Source of the DNA: an uncultured Desulfobacter sp.
Lineage (GTDB): Bacteria > Desulfobacterota > Desulfobacteria > Desulfobacterales > Desulfobacteraceae
Direction: 5' to 3'
Assembly (NCBI RefSeq): GCF_963666145.1
Contig: NZ_OY762614.1
Location: 1,044,501-1,108,500, forward strand
DNA length: 64,000 nt
A program made the translations under genes and the position numbers. This document shows positions 43,041-52,234 of this stretch, piece after piece. Numbering within the stretch: the stretch's first letter is position 1; every line of letters starts with the position of its first letter. The notes under the pieces were generated by a model. The model saw only the letters and a list, made by a program, of their open reading frames with translations. It ran no database searches and was not told the origin of the DNA.

Positions 43041-45650
43041 ATGAATGAACACAAAAAAATACAGTTAAAAGACTACCGGCCCTTTGAATTCATTGTCGAC
43101 CATGTTGATCTGATCTTTGATATCCAGGATGACCATACCCAGGTGACATCCAAACTTAAGATAAGAAAAGATCCGGCCTGGGCAGATGAAACAACGCCTT
43201 TGGTACTCAACAAGGGAAAGTTTGACATTGTTTCCGTGGTTGCCGGTGATATGGTGCTTCTGCCGGGTGAATACAAAAGCGATGATGAAACCTTCACCCT
43301 TGTTGCCACCCCGGATATTTTTGAGCTTGAAATCACAAATATTCTCAAGCCCGATGAAAATACAGCCCTAGAAGGGTTATACCGTTCGGGAAGCATTTTA
43401 TGCACCCAGTGCGAGGCCCAGGGGTTTCGCAATATCACGCCCTACCCGGACCGCCCCGATGTGATGGCGCCTTTTTCATGCACCATTGTGGCGGATAAAA
43501 CCCGTTATCCGGTCCTGTTATCCAACGGCAACCCAGTAAAATCAGGGGATCTTGACAACAACCGCCATTTTGCCGTATGGGAAGACCCCTTTAAAAAGCC
43601 CTGTTATCTGTTTGCCCTGGTGGCAGGCGACCTTGCCGTGTTGGAAGATCAATTCACAACCGCATCCGGCAAGGATGTGGCCCTTAAAATCTACTCTGAA
43701 CAAGAGAATATCAATCTTTGCGGCCATGCCATGACCTCCTTGAAACAGTCCATGGCGTGGGATGAAGAGCGATTTGGCCGGGAATATGATCTGGACCTGT
43801 ACCAGATTGTGGCCATCAACGACTTTAACGCCGGGGCCATGGAAAACAAGGGGCTGAACATATTTAACGCCAAATATGTGCTGGCAGATCCCCAGACAGC
43901 CACAGACGATGATTTCATGGGCATCCAGGGCGTTATTGCCCACGAATATTTCCACAACTGGACCGGCAACCGGATCACCCTGAAAAACTGGTTCCAGCTC
44001 AGCCTCAAGGAAGGCCTTACCGTCTTCCGGGACCAGGAATTTTCATCGGACATGAATTCTCGGCCGGTAAAACGCATCAGCGACGTAAAAAATCTTATGG
44101 CGGCCCAGTTTCCCGAAGACAGCGGCCCCATGACCCACCCGGTACGACCTGACTCATACATCAAAATGGATAACTTTTACACCATGACAGTGTATGAAAA
44201 AGGTGCCGAAGTGATCCGCATGATCTATCAGCTTCTGGGGCAGGATCTGTTCCGCAAGGGCATGGATCTCTATTTTGAAAAATTCGACGGCATGGCCGTC
44301 ACCCTTGAGGACTTTGTCGGTGTCATGGCCGAGGTGTCCGGCCGTAACCTGGACCAGTTTTTCCTGTGGTACACCCAGTCCGGCACACCGGCGGTATCCA
44401 TGACCCGGCAATATGATGAAAACGCAAAGACGCTGTCTCTATCCTTCACCCAGGCCACGGCACCTGACCGGAATCAATCCGAGAAAAAAGCGTTTCACAT
44501 TCCCGTCAAAATCTCTTTGATCAACAAGGCCGGGGAAACCGTCAAGCAAGCGGCGTTGTATGAGCTGACCCAGGGAACCGAGACGGTTGAATTTGATAAT
44601 GTGCCTGCCGACGTCTATCCGTCCGTATTCAGGGAATGTACAGCACCGGTACGGCTGACCACGGACTTTTCAGATCAAGATCTTGCCTTTCTCATGGCCC
44701 GGGATACCGACCCCTTTAACCAGTGGCGGGCAGCCCAAACCTTGTTCATTGATGAGATCAGAAATCTGGTAACGGCCATCCAGACCCAAAATCCCTTGAC
44801 CGTATCCCAAGGACTTATTGAGGCCTTTTCGTTAGCCCTGGAAGACCAGGAAAAAGACAGGGCATTTCTTGCCAAGGCCCTTGCCCTGCCCTTAGAAACA
44901 GAGATCAAAGATCATTTTGATATCATAGATGTTGAGGCCATTCACCAGGCAAGAACCTTTTTGGAACAAACCCTGGCCAAAACCCTGGCTTCAAAATTTA
45001 CAACCGTATATGACATCTGCAGTGACGCAGATCCAAATGATCTATCCGGCGAAGCCATGGCGGAGAGAAGCCTTAAAAACCTTTGTCTTTCCTATCTTGG
45101 TAGCCTGACGACCGACAAAGACAGCCAGGTGCTTGTGCAAAAACAGTTTGAAACGGCAGGCAACATGACCGATGAATTTGCCGCCTTTAAAATCCTGAGC
45201 CACATGAATCCAGACCTGCGTGACAAGGCAAGCCGGGCATTTTATGACAAATGGCAGGCCCGAACCCTGGTGATCGACAAATGGTTTTCCGTCCAGGCCC
45301 AGTCCCAGCTTGACGATACATTGGACCAGGTGAAAAACTTAACCGGCCACAAAGATTTTACCATGGCCAACCCCAACAAGGTCCGGGCGCTCATATTTGC
45401 CTTTGCCATGACCAACCCCATGCATTTTCACAGGGCTGACGGCCAGGGGTATGAATTTGTGGCAGAACGGATTCTGACCCTGGATAAACTCAACCACCAG
45501 ACCGCTGCCCGGCTCTGCGCCTGTTTCAATCTGTGGAAACGCTATGATGAGAACAGACAGGCAATGATGAAAAAGCAGCTGGAAAAGATGGCCGGACAAA
45601 AAGATCTATCCAGAAATCTTTATGAAATAGTCTCCCGGGCGCTGGAATAA
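43041..45650 (+). CDS. pepN: Aminopeptidase N (M1 family)
   Basis: 869 residues from the ATG at 43041 (E. coli PepN 870). An upstream in-frame TTG at 43002 would add 13 residues of no family likeness. The substrate-binding motif GAMENKGLN, the zinc site HEYFHNWTGNRITLK with the second Glu in LKEGLTVFRDQEF, and the C-terminal DUF3458 helical domain are all in place. Cytoplasmic general aminopeptidase. A strong terminator follows. Confidence 0.97.
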   Translation: MNEHKKIQLKDYRPFEFIVDHVDLIFDIQDDHTQVTSKLKIRKDPAWADETTPLVLNKGKFDIVSVVAGDMVLLPGEYKSDDETFTLVATPDIFELEITNILKPDENTALEGLYRSGSILCTQCEAQGFRNITPYPDRPDVMAPFSCTIVADKTRYPVLLSNGNPVKSGDLDNNRHFAVWEDPFKKPCYLFALVAGDLAVLEDQFTTASGKDVALKIYSEQENINLCGHAMTSLKQSMAWDEERFGREYDLDLYQIVAINDFNAGAMENKGLNIFNAKYVLADPQTATDDDFMGIQGVIAHEYFHNWTGNRITLKNWFQLSLKEGLTVFRDQEFSSDMNSRPVKRISDVKNLMAAQFPEDSGPMTHPVRPDSYIKMDNFYTMTVYEKGAEVIRMIYQLLGQDLFRKGMDLYFEKFDGMAVTLEDFVGVMAEVSGRNLDQFFLWYTQSGTPAVSMTRQYDENAKTLSLSFTQATAPDRNQSEKKAFHIPVKISLINKAGETVKQAALYELTQGTETVEFDNVPADVYPSVFRECTAPVRLTTDFSDQDLAFLMARDTDPFNQWRAAQTLFIDEIRNLVTAIQTQNPLTVSQGLIEAFSLALEDQEKDRAFLAKALALPLETEIKDHFDIIDVEAIHQARTFLEQTLAKTLASKFTTVYDICSDADPNDLSGEAMAERSLKNLCLSYLGSLTTDKDSQVLVQKQFETAGNMTDEFAAFKILSHMNPDLRDKASRAFYDKWQARTLVIDKWFSVQAQSQLDDTLDQVKNLTGHKDFTMANPNKVRALIFAFAMTNPMHFHRADGQGYEFVAERILTLDKLNHQTAARLCACFNLWKRYDENRQAMMKKQLEKMAGQKDLSRNLYEIVSRALE

Positions 45651-45670
45651 ATAATTTGAAATTTTGACGT

Positions 45671-45704
45671 AAAGCCCCGCAGTGACAACTGCGGGGCTTT
45701 TATC
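45671..45704. terminator. Terminator between pepN and the epimerase gene
   Basis: AAAGCCCCGCAGT at 45671-45683 and ACTGCGGGGCTTT at 45688-45700 with loop GACA. T-run follows on the plus strand (45698-45701), A-run at the left side for the minus strand. Serves pepN and possibly the convergent epimerase. Confidence 0.9.
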
Positions 45705-45793
45705 TTAGGCATAGTACTCTTTGTACAAGAAGTAGGTTATACCCTTCTGTGATAGGCAACTCACTTTTATCTTAGGCATAGTACTCTTTGTAC
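45697..45793. repeat. 30-bp perfect direct repeat at the 3' end of the epimerase gene
   Basis: A 30-base segment at 45697-45726 is repeated exactly at 45764-45793. The second copy contains the last codons and stop of the epimerase (residues YKEYYA then TAA, minus strand); the first copy forms part of the pepN terminator T-run. The 37 bases between the copies have no obvious function. A local duplication or a scar of insertion and excision are the likeliest origins. Confidence 0.9.
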
Positions 45794-46776
45794 CAATCCA
45801 CAAAATTCTGAACACCCTGTTTTACCGACATGGCAGGCTTAAACCCGGTGTCGGCAATAAGGTCATCCACATCTGCCCAGGTGGCAGGCACATCGCCGGC
45901 CTGCATGGGCAAAAAGTCAATTTTTGCCTTTTTGCCCAGGGCCTCTTCAATGGCACGGACAAAATCCATCAGCGCCACAGGTTCGTTATTACCAATATTG
46001 TAGATTCGATAAGGCACACACGATCTTGAAGGCACAGGGTTTTTACCACTCCATTCCGGATCAGGTTTCGGGATATTGTGCATCACCCGGACCACCCCCT
46101 CCACAATGTCGTCAATATAGGTGAAATCCCGTTGCATCTCACCGTTGTTAAACACCTTGATGGGCTCACCGTCCAACATGGCTTTGGTAAAAAGGAACAA
46201 TGCCATGTCAGGCCTGCCCCAGGGGCCATACACCGTAAAAAAGCGCAGGCCTGTTGTCGGCAGATTATACAGATAACTGTAAGTATGGGCCATAAGTTCA
46301 TTGGCTTTTTTAGACGCCGCATACAAACTGACCGGATGATCCACATTATGGCGGACCGAAAAAGGCATATGGGTATTGAGCCCATAAACCGAACTTGACG
46401 AAGCAAACACAAGGTGCTTGACCCCGCCATGGCGGCAGCCTTCGAGAATATTACCAAACCCCACCAGATTGGAATCCACATAGGATGCCGGATTTTCAAT
46501 ACTGTACCGCACCCCGGCCTGGGCCGCCAGATTCACCACGCAGTCAAAGGCATTGTCCTCAAACAGCTTGGCCATGTTGGGCCGGTCCGCAAGATCCAGG
46601 TGAATAAATTTAAACTCCGGATATTCGGACAAGCGCGCCAGCCGAGCTTTTTTCAGATTCACATCATAATAATCATTGAGATTATCAATCCCCGAAACAT
46701 GGTGCCCGTCATTCAACAGCCGCAAGGAGAGCGCAGCCCCGATAAATCCGGCTGCACCGGTAATCAATATATTCAT
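45772..46776 (-). CDS. NAD-dependent epimerase, UDP-glucuronate 4-epimerase type
   Basis: 334 residues from the ATG at 46776 (AAGGA six bases upstream; a TTG two codons earlier is less likely). SDR signature: NILITGAAGFIGAALS, the catalytic YAASK in HPVSLYAASKKANELM, and the family-specific TGLRFFTVYGPWGRPDM. Converts UDP-GlcA to UDP-GalA for polysaccharide. Works with ugd (40469). The 3' end carries the direct repeat described above. Confidence 0.92.
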   Translation of the reverse strand: MNILITGAAGFIGAALSLRLLNDGHHVSGIDNLNDYYDVNLKKARLARLSEYPEFKFIHLDLADRPNMAKLFEDNAFDCVVNLAAQAGVRYSIENPASYVDSNLVGFGNILEGCRHGGVKHLVFASSSSVYGLNTHMPFSVRHNVDHPVSLYAASKKANELMAHTYSYLYNLPTTGLRFFTVYGPWGRPDMALFLFTKAMLDGEPIKVFNNGEMQRDFTYIDDIVEGVVRVMHNIPKPDPEWSGKNPVPSRSCVPYRIYNIGNNEPVALMDFVRAIEEALGKKAKIDFLPMQAGDVPATWADVDDLIADTGFKPAMSVKQGVQNFVDWYKEYYA

Positions 46777-47140
46777 GTTCAATCCTTTAAATTAAAAATA
46801 TGAAGTTAAACGGTTTTACCATGATCAGACAATCATGACAAATCACGGCAGACGATTCAAACACAATCTAAACCCAGCAAAACTAAAAATTCCTGATTAT
46901 CCCTGCCCGGCACACTAAAATCCCTGTCCAAAGCTAAAGCGATTTATTTTGTTCTCCATATCTCTTATACTGGAACCATATCACAGGGATATAATCTCGT
47001 CTTGACCCTGCGTTTTCTTTTTTTTCTGCGGGGGCAAAGACCGGCCGTCTTAGCCCAATGGATCAAATCCATACGACAATCGTCTTTGAACGGACGTCAA
47101 CCCCCCTTCCGTGCCGGACAAAGACCTGAAAGGAGAAGAT
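46777..47140. other. Intergenic region upstream of the universal stress protein gene
   Basis: About 360 bases between two divergent genes. It holds an imperfect inverted repeat: GATTATCCCTG (about 46891) and CAGGGATATAATC (about 46984). No coding frame. It should contain promoters for both neighbours. Confidence 0.4.
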
Positions 47141-47563
47141 ATGAAATTTACAAAAATTCTTAATCCCGTAGATGGTTCAGAACATTCCAGACGCTCCACC
47201 CAGTATTCCATTGATTTGGCAAAGCAGTTTAATTCAAAAATCATCCTGCTTCACTGCCACGAAAAATTCCCCGTTGTTCTGGCCGAACCCCATTTTCAAA
47301 ATGCCATCAATAAAATTTTGAAAAATTCAGAGGAGCTGATCAAACCCTTTGAAGATCTATTGGAAGAGAGCGGCGTTGATTACGAGATCCGAATTCTTGA
47401 AGGTTCCCCAGGCATGAATATTGACACGGTTGTAAGCATAGAAAAAATTGATTTAATTGTCATGGGCTCCAGGGGCGTCAGCGATTTTGCAGGACTTTTC
47501 CTTGGGTCTGTGGCGCACCAGGTGCTGCACATGGTGCAATGCCCGGTATTCATAATAAAATAG
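47141..47563 (+). CDS. Universal stress protein UspA family
   Basis: 140 residues from ATG 47141 with AAAGGAG upstream. The N-terminus TKILNPVDGSEHSRRS has the Asp of the UspA fold, and the C-terminus holds the ATP-binding G-2x-G-9x-G(S/T) motif in GSRGVSDFAGLFLGSVAHQVL. Small cytoplasmic stress protein. A palindromic repeat element begins at the last base of the stop codon. Confidence 0.93.
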   Translation: MKFTKILNPVDGSEHSRRSTQYSIDLAKQFNSKIILLHCHEKFPVVLAEPHFQNAINKILKNSEELIKPFEDLLEESGVDYEIRILEGSPGMNIDTVVSIEKIDLIVMGSRGVSDFAGLFLGSVAHQVLHMVQCPVFIIK

Positions 47564-47701
47564 TGCTTGGACGAAAAGTCATCCATCTGCGGCGGTGCAG
47601 AAAAATATGCCAAATCATAAAATCGGGCCTTACATACATTAGTATGCTCCGGTTACAAATTTTTCTGTGCCTTGCATATGGGCAATTTCTCATCCAAACA
47701 C
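47563..47701. repeat. Imperfect palindromic repeat element, copy 2 (139 bp)
   Basis: Left end GTGCTTGGACGAAAAGT, and on the opposite strand from 47701 GTGTTTGGATGAGAAATT. The arms pair over about 47 bases and contain matching GCAGAAAAAT and CACAGAAAAAT sections. It shares its plan and much sequence with copy 1 at 31155-31281 (both have ATGCAAG then a CA-rich A-run). It fills the gap between uspA and pspF, so it may also work as a terminator for both. Confidence 0.65.
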
Positions 47702-47711
47702 GAAGGAAGGA

Positions 47712-48785
47712 TCACACTCCATGTTTTTTTTTCAGTCCCCGAAACTGGTCATAAGACACCCCTAAATCTGCGGCGGCCTGTTTCTGGTTGAACCGGGCCG
47801 CGGTCAAAGCCTGGGATAAACGGAAGCGTTCCAGGGCAAGTACAGCCTCTTTCAGGGGTAGAGCGGCTATTTGTTCCAAAACAGTTTCTGTATCACCGAC
47901 CGAATCTTTGTCCGCCGACACAGGTTCTGTCTGGATTTCAGGCTGTTTGGCTGAAGACTTAACGGATTTAGGCAGGGGATCGTATGGCGAAACAAATGGT
48001 GAAAACTCGATCCGGGTGACCACCGAACCATTCGTTTTATACACCGCGCGTTCCACCACATTTTTCAATTCCCGGACATTCCCCGGCCACAGGTGGGATT
48101 CAAGGTCCTGAACCGCTTTTTTCCCAAATTCAGGCACCTGATCAAAACCCAGTTCAAAGGCCATGCGTCCGGCAAAATGATTGGCAAGCAACATGACATC
48201 ACCTTTGCGAACCCGCAGCGGGGGAACATAAATCACCTCAAATGAGAGACGGTCCAGGAGGTCCTGTTTAAATCGACCCTCCTGCGCCATCCGGGCCAGA
48301 TCCACATTGGCCGCCCCCACAATACGGACATCGGTATGAACAGGGCTGACGGCCCCCACCCGTTCAAACCGTCCGTACTCCACCACACGGAGAATCTTTT
48401 CCTGGACTTCCATGGGAATATTGGAGATCTCATCCAAAAACAGGGTGCCGCCGTCGGCCTGTTCAAACCGCCCGATTCGGCGGGCACCAGCCCCGGTAAA
48501 TGCCCCTTTTTCATAACCAAAAAGCTCGGATTCGATCAACGTAGCTGATAAGGCCGCGCAGTTCAGCGTAACAAAAGGTTTTTGCCAGCGCCGGGATAAA
48601 AAATGCAACCGGGCTGAGGCCAGTTCCTTACCCGTGCCGCGCTCGCCTAAAATCAGTACGGGCCTGTCAATGGGCGCCACCCGGGAGATCTGCTCCTGAA
48701 AATTTAAAAACGCTTCGGACTGGCCCAGGGCCTCGAACATGCTCACAGACTCGGTGCTGTCGTCCATGGAATCGCTGTAAGCCAA
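47712..48785 (-). CDS. pspF: Phage shock protein operon activator PspF
   Basis: About 357 residues. The frame begins at a TTG at 48785 placed seven bases after GGAGG; a GTG two codons upstream overlaps this site, and an ATG at 48767 is a third choice. No receiver domain; the AAA+ sigma-54 activation domain starts near residue 25: GERGTGKEL (Walker A), ESELFGYEKGAFTGA (sigma-54 contact), LFLDEISNI (Walker B), WPGNVRELKN. The C-terminal helix-turn-helix ARFNQKQAAADLGVSYDQF is Fis-type. A linker of about 70 residues is Pro/Ser-rich. Divergent from pspA. This is the PspF arrangement: activator directly beside the operon it controls. Confidence 0.95.
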   Translation of the reverse strand: MAYSDSMDDSTESVSMFEALGQSEAFLNFQEQISRVAPIDRPVLILGERGTGKELASARLHFLSRRWQKPFVTLNCAALSATLIESELFGYEKGAFTGAGARRIGRFEQADGGTLFLDEISNIPMEVQEKILRVVEYGRFERVGAVSPVHTDVRIVGAANVDLARMAQEGRFKQDLLDRLSFEVIYVPPLRVRKGDVMLLANHFAGRMAFELGFDQVPEFGKKAVQDLESHLWPGNVRELKNVVERAVYKTNGSVVTRIEFSPFVSPYDPLPKSVKSSAKQPEIQTEPVSADKDSVGDTETVLEQIAALPLKEAVLALERFRLSQALTAARFNQKQAAADLGVSYDQFRGLKKKHGV

Positions 48786-48923
48786 TTTCACCCCTCCTTT
48801 TTGGTTAATCTAACCATTATTTGGATAAACACACCATATAGCAATAAATATCGCCATGCGCTCTTTTTCTTAAAATACAAGATAAATCACTGAAATAAAA
48901 GACGATAAAATCACAATAAACGA

Positions 48924-48939
48924 TGGCACACTTTCTGCT
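48924..48939 (+). promoter_or_regulatory. Sigma-54 promoter of pspA
   Basis: TGGCAC at 48924-48929 and CTGCT at 48935-48939, with the GG and GC dinucleotides ten bases apart as required for -24/-12 promoters. Start of transcription would be about 48950, 46 bases before the pspA ATG. PspF, a sigma-54 activator, is encoded just upstream in the opposite direction. Confidence 0.85.
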
Positions 48940-48995
48940 CTGATAACATTTAAGAGCAGTGAACTTCACAAGAATCCAATACGAGGAGAATAAAC

Positions 48996-49676
48996 ATGGG
49001 TATTTTTACACGTTTCAGAGACATTGTATCTTCAAACATCAACGCCATGCTGGATAAAGCCGAAGATCCAGAAAAAATGATCAAGCTCATGATCCGGGAA
49101 ATGGAAGACACCCTGATTGAACTTAAATCATCCTGTGCCGGCACCATCGCCAACCATAAAAAAGTGGAACGTCTGGGGCAGGAAGCCCGGGATAAAGAGG
49201 CCTTCTGGAATGAAAAAGCGGAACTGGCCGTGACCAAAGGCCGCGACGACCTCGCCCGCCAGGCCCTCATGGAAAAGCGAAAATTCAGTCAGCGTCTGGA
49301 AGTGGTGGAAACGGAACTTGTGGATCTTTCGGCCATGGTGGATCAATACCGAAATGACATCACGGAACTTGAAAGCAAACTGAAATCCGCCCGGGAAAAA
49401 CAGCGCTTACTGGTTCAACGGCATATCCGGGCCCAGCATAAAAAACGGGCCAGACAGGAGATCCGCAGGGCCGATTCCTCGGAAGTGATGAAAAAATTCG
49501 AAGAGATGGAAAATCACATTGAACGCATGGAGGCCGAAGCCGACCTGGTGGATTACGGCAGACGATCCAGCCTTGAAACCGCCTTTGACGACCTGGCCGC
49601 CGACGAGGAGATCGAAAATGAACTCAATGCATTGAAATCCTCCCAATCCGGCACAATTAATGATACAAAATCCTGA
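48996..49676 (+). CDS. pspA: Phage shock protein A
   Basis: 226 residues. Starts MGIFTRFRDIVSSNINAMLDKAEDPEKMI, the amphipathic helix and PspA/IM30 head (quoted in parts: MGIFTRFRDIV, AEDPEKMIKLMIREMED). The rest is a long helical hairpin. PspA binds stressed inner membrane and holds back PspF. AGGAG before ATG. First gene of pspABC. Confidence 0.97.
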   Translation: MGIFTRFRDIVSSNINAMLDKAEDPEKMIKLMIREMEDTLIELKSSCAGTIANHKKVERLGQEARDKEAFWNEKAELAVTKGRDDLARQALMEKRKFSQRLEVVETELVDLSAMVDQYRNDITELESKLKSAREKQRLLVQRHIRAQHKKRARQEIRRADSSEVMKKFEEMENHIERMEAEADLVDYGRRSSLETAFDDLAADEEIENELNALKSSQSGTINDTKS

Positions 49677-49706
49677 GCCTGATTTCGACAACGCCAAAGG
49701 AGGGAT

Positions 49707-49952
49707 ATGAAAATCCTATTAGTGACAATCATCAGTGTCGGCGTGGCAATCCTTGCCCTGGTCATCCTGGGAATCATCATCATCGGCATTATCCGGGCGG
49801 CCAAAACCGGAGGGCTGTCAAAAAACGAGAAAGACGCCCGGGCAGAAGAGACAAGAATGATCCAGGACATCTACAATGCCCTGCCCAAAATGGAGGAACG
49901 GATTGAAGCCCTTGAAACCATACTCATCGAACGCGGACACTCAAATCATTAA
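49707..49952 (+). CDS. pspB: PspB-like membrane protein
   Basis: 81 residues. One N-terminal transmembrane helix (about 5-28, rich in Ile and Val), then a helix with MIQDIYNALPKMEERIEALETIL, matching PspB (ends in a leucine zipper-like MRERIQALESIL). PspB with PspC relieves PspA inhibition of PspF. Good GGAGG site; between pspA and pspC. Confidence 0.85.
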   Translation: MKILLVTIISVGVAILALVILGIIIIGIIRAAKTGGLSKNEKDARAEETRMIQDIYNALPKMEERIEALETILIERGHSNH

Positions 49953-49985
49953 CAGCTGTTTCCAACACGTCTGAAAGGATAAAAA

Positions 49986-50429
49986 ATGAGATACCACAAA
50001 AACCGTTACCACTGTGCAGGAGGCGGCATGAGGGGGCGGACAGAAAATGGGGGATTTCGTCAAAGGATGAACCGCCTGACCGCATCCGAAGGGTTTTACC
50101 GCTCCAGACGGGGCATCCTCTTCGGGGTTTGCCGGGGCCTGGCAGAACATTTCAACTTCTCGGTATTCTGGACCCGGGTGATTGTACTGGCCCTGTTTTT
50201 ATTCACCGGATTCTGGCCGGTGGGCGTTCTCTATTTTGTTGCGGCACTTTTGCTTAACCCTGAGCCCGTCATTGCCCTGGAAAATGAAGATGACGAAGAA
50301 TTTTATAATTCTTATACCCGGTCAAGATCTTCTGCTATCCAGCGAATTAAAAGAAAATTTGACAATATTGACCGTCGGATTCAGCGCATGGAGGATACGG
50401 TGACGTCAAAAGAATTTGATTTTAAATAA
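49986..50429 (+). CDS. pspC: PspC-domain membrane protein
   Basis: 147 residues. PspC domain at about 35-90: FYRSRRGILFGVCRGLAEHF followed by a helical, hydrophobic WTRVIVLALFLFTGFWPVGVLYF. C-terminal part charged (helix, SRSSAIQRIKRKFDNIDRRIQRME), where PspC types carry a leucine zipper. A His-rich N-terminus (RYHKNRYHC) is unusual. Followed by a double terminator. Confidence 0.92.
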   Translation: MRYHKNRYHCAGGGMRGRTENGGFRQRMNRLTASEGFYRSRRGILFGVCRGLAEHFNFSVFWTRVIVLALFLFTGFWPVGVLYFVAALLLNPEPVIALENEDDEEFYNSYTRSRSSAIQRIKRKFDNIDRRIQRMEDTVTSKEFDFK

Positions 50430-50450
50430 AAATAGTGTTAGGTCAGGTGC

Positions 50451-50517
50451 AGAACAATAAACGCATTGTTCTTTTCCTTTTTTTCGCCTGCCCGGCAACG
50501 GGCAGGCGTTTTTTTTA
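50451..50517 (+). terminator. Two tandem terminators after pspC
   Basis: First: AGAACAAT at 50451-50458 with ATTGTTCT at 50465-50472, followed by a T-rich stretch. Second: CGCCTGCCC at 50485-50493 with GGGCAGGCG at 50500-50508, then nine T. Together they form a strong stop at the end of the psp operon. A further perfect AAAATCTT/AAGATTTT hairpin lies at 50555-50575. Confidence 0.92.
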
Positions 50518-50707
50518 TGCATAAAAGCCGACATGGAACGACCAGGCTTTCCAAAAAATCTTGTGGGAAGATTTTCATCGTGTTACTTTTTTAAAAATGC
50601 CGCAGCCCCGCCATTCTATAGCCCCATTCATTATTCGGGGTACGCCAGGCATCCGGAGGTGTTAACATTTGGCATTAGACGCTAAACTATAAGGAGAGAG
50701 AGCACCC

Positions 50708-52234
50708 ATGTTTTCTTTTTCCCACAAACATGAGGATAGACAGCTGGAAAAACCTGTAAGCCCTACCAAGTACAATCGGACCTTATCCGGACAAAGCCGT
50801 GAAATAAATTTTGCCCTACAGCAACAACCCATAAATGCTGAACACGGCGTACCCAAATTTCTACTAGCAGAATCTCCACAACCGGCATATTCAGCAACGG
50901 AGCCAAAAGGCACAAAATCGGGCAATAGAATCCCACTCGCGCATACATTTGGCGGCGTTACCCGCCCGCCGACGGGTGCAAAGTTACGTGTGCCGCCCAC
51001 AGCCGATATCCAGGCGATCCTGGCATCCGGTACTGTCGATGAGGCCATCGTGCATACCCGGGTCCGCCGACTGCTGGAGCGCATGAACCGGGAGGGGAGA
51101 CTCAGCGGGGGGATGACCTACGCCAGTATCGACCCGGTGATGGACGAAATATTCCCGGCCTCGGGCGTCTTTGACCAGACAGCCTACGAAAGCTACATAA
51201 ACCCCATAGACCGGACCATGGTGTACCACTCGGTCCGGGATGCAAGCACGACACCCCGGGCTGCCGACCAAGCCGACCTGAGAAACGCCATGTTGTCGGC
51301 AGCGTCCACGGCCCAGACAGTCGCCACGGACGAGGCGGGCCTAAGGGCTGTGTTTGGCCCAACCGAGTGGGCTACGGCACAGGTAAACTACGGACTGATC
51401 CATGACCGTCTCACAGCCATAAGCGCCGACATCAATAATCGAATTACCACCGACTACAACCTTGATGCCCAGGAGATCTTCCTGGGCGGGTGGGCCAATT
51501 TCAACAGCCAGCACATACATTTGCTCTCCAGGGTTGTGTCCGACCCCCTCACCGGTGAGTCAAAGGCCACGTTACTCCACGAAGCGGCCCACCTCGCCGC
51601 CGCCAGTATTGACGACCACGCGTATTACGGCACCATCGGCTTCGAGGCCAAGGAGCACCCAATTAAGATCGCCAATGCAGCACACTACGAGGAACTACCC
51701 AGGCGCATCTGGAAAGTCAGCAGATATCCGGGTGAAACATTCCGGCCCGGGGTCACCAGTTCGGGCGCCCCCCTCACAACGGATGATCAGATCAGGGCGG
51801 GTGGGACGCAGTACTATCGCCGCGCATGGGACGCCGCTGCCGACTTTGACGATTTGATCAAGCAGGCCCGCCGTGACCAGCTGGACGGTACGGCCCTTGG
51901 ATCAAGCACGGTGAATCGACTGCTTGAGGTCTCTCCGCTCATGGATCTGCTGCTGCATGAACAGCCGACCTCCCCGCCGGAAATCACCCGGCTCGATGTC
52001 ACAACATCGGAGAGCATTGTCCGGGCCATGAGAATGGCCAGAGATCACATCGGAACGGTGGCCTACAGTATGCCCATGGGACCGTTTCCCTCCCCAGCCG
52101 ATGAAATTGCTGCCGGCGTCCACATGATCGTTGACGCTGCCATGGCCAATTACGGCGGTTTATTGGGTAATGCAACCCGGGATCGGCAGCTAATGGACTG
52201 GCTTTACAACCACTATCGAAACGTGTTCCCATGA
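50708..52234 (+). CDS. Large putative zincin metalloprotease, aspzincin (M35)-like
   Basis: 508 residues, no signal peptide. Residues 1-90 look disordered and polar, with a VPKFLLAESPQPAYS stretch reminiscent of the N-termini of phage-tail-like (eCIS) associated cargo. The catalytic region has HEAAH at 291-295, IDDHAYYG at 301-308 and NAAHYEEL at 323-330, the series HExxH, then GTxDxxYG-like, then NA-x-x-Y expected for aspzincin-type lysine-specific metallo-endopeptidases. The C-terminal 180 residues are unassigned. The ATG overlaps nothing upstream and has AAGGAG. Base composition is richer in GC than the flanking genes. Family assignment is from motifs only. Confidence 0.7.
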   Translation: MFSFSHKHEDRQLEKPVSPTKYNRTLSGQSREINFALQQQPINAEHGVPKFLLAESPQPAYSATEPKGTKSGNRIPLAHTFGGVTRPPTGAKLRVPPTADIQAILASGTVDEAIVHTRVRRLLERMNREGRLSGGMTYASIDPVMDEIFPASGVFDQTAYESYINPIDRTMVYHSVRDASTTPRAADQADLRNAMLSAASTAQTVATDEAGLRAVFGPTEWATAQVNYGLIHDRLTAISADINNRITTDYNLDAQEIFLGGWANFNSQHIHLLSRVVSDPLTGESKATLLHEAAHLAAASIDDHAYYGTIGFEAKEHPIKIANAAHYEELPRRIWKVSRYPGETFRPGVTSSGAPLTTDDQIRAGGTQYYRRAWDAAADFDDLIKQARRDQLDGTALGSSTVNRLLEVSPLMDLLLHEQPTSPPEITRLDVTTSESIVRAMRMARDHIGTVAYSMPMGPFPSPADEIAAGVHMIVDAAMANYGGLLGNATRDRQLMDWLYNHYRNVFP

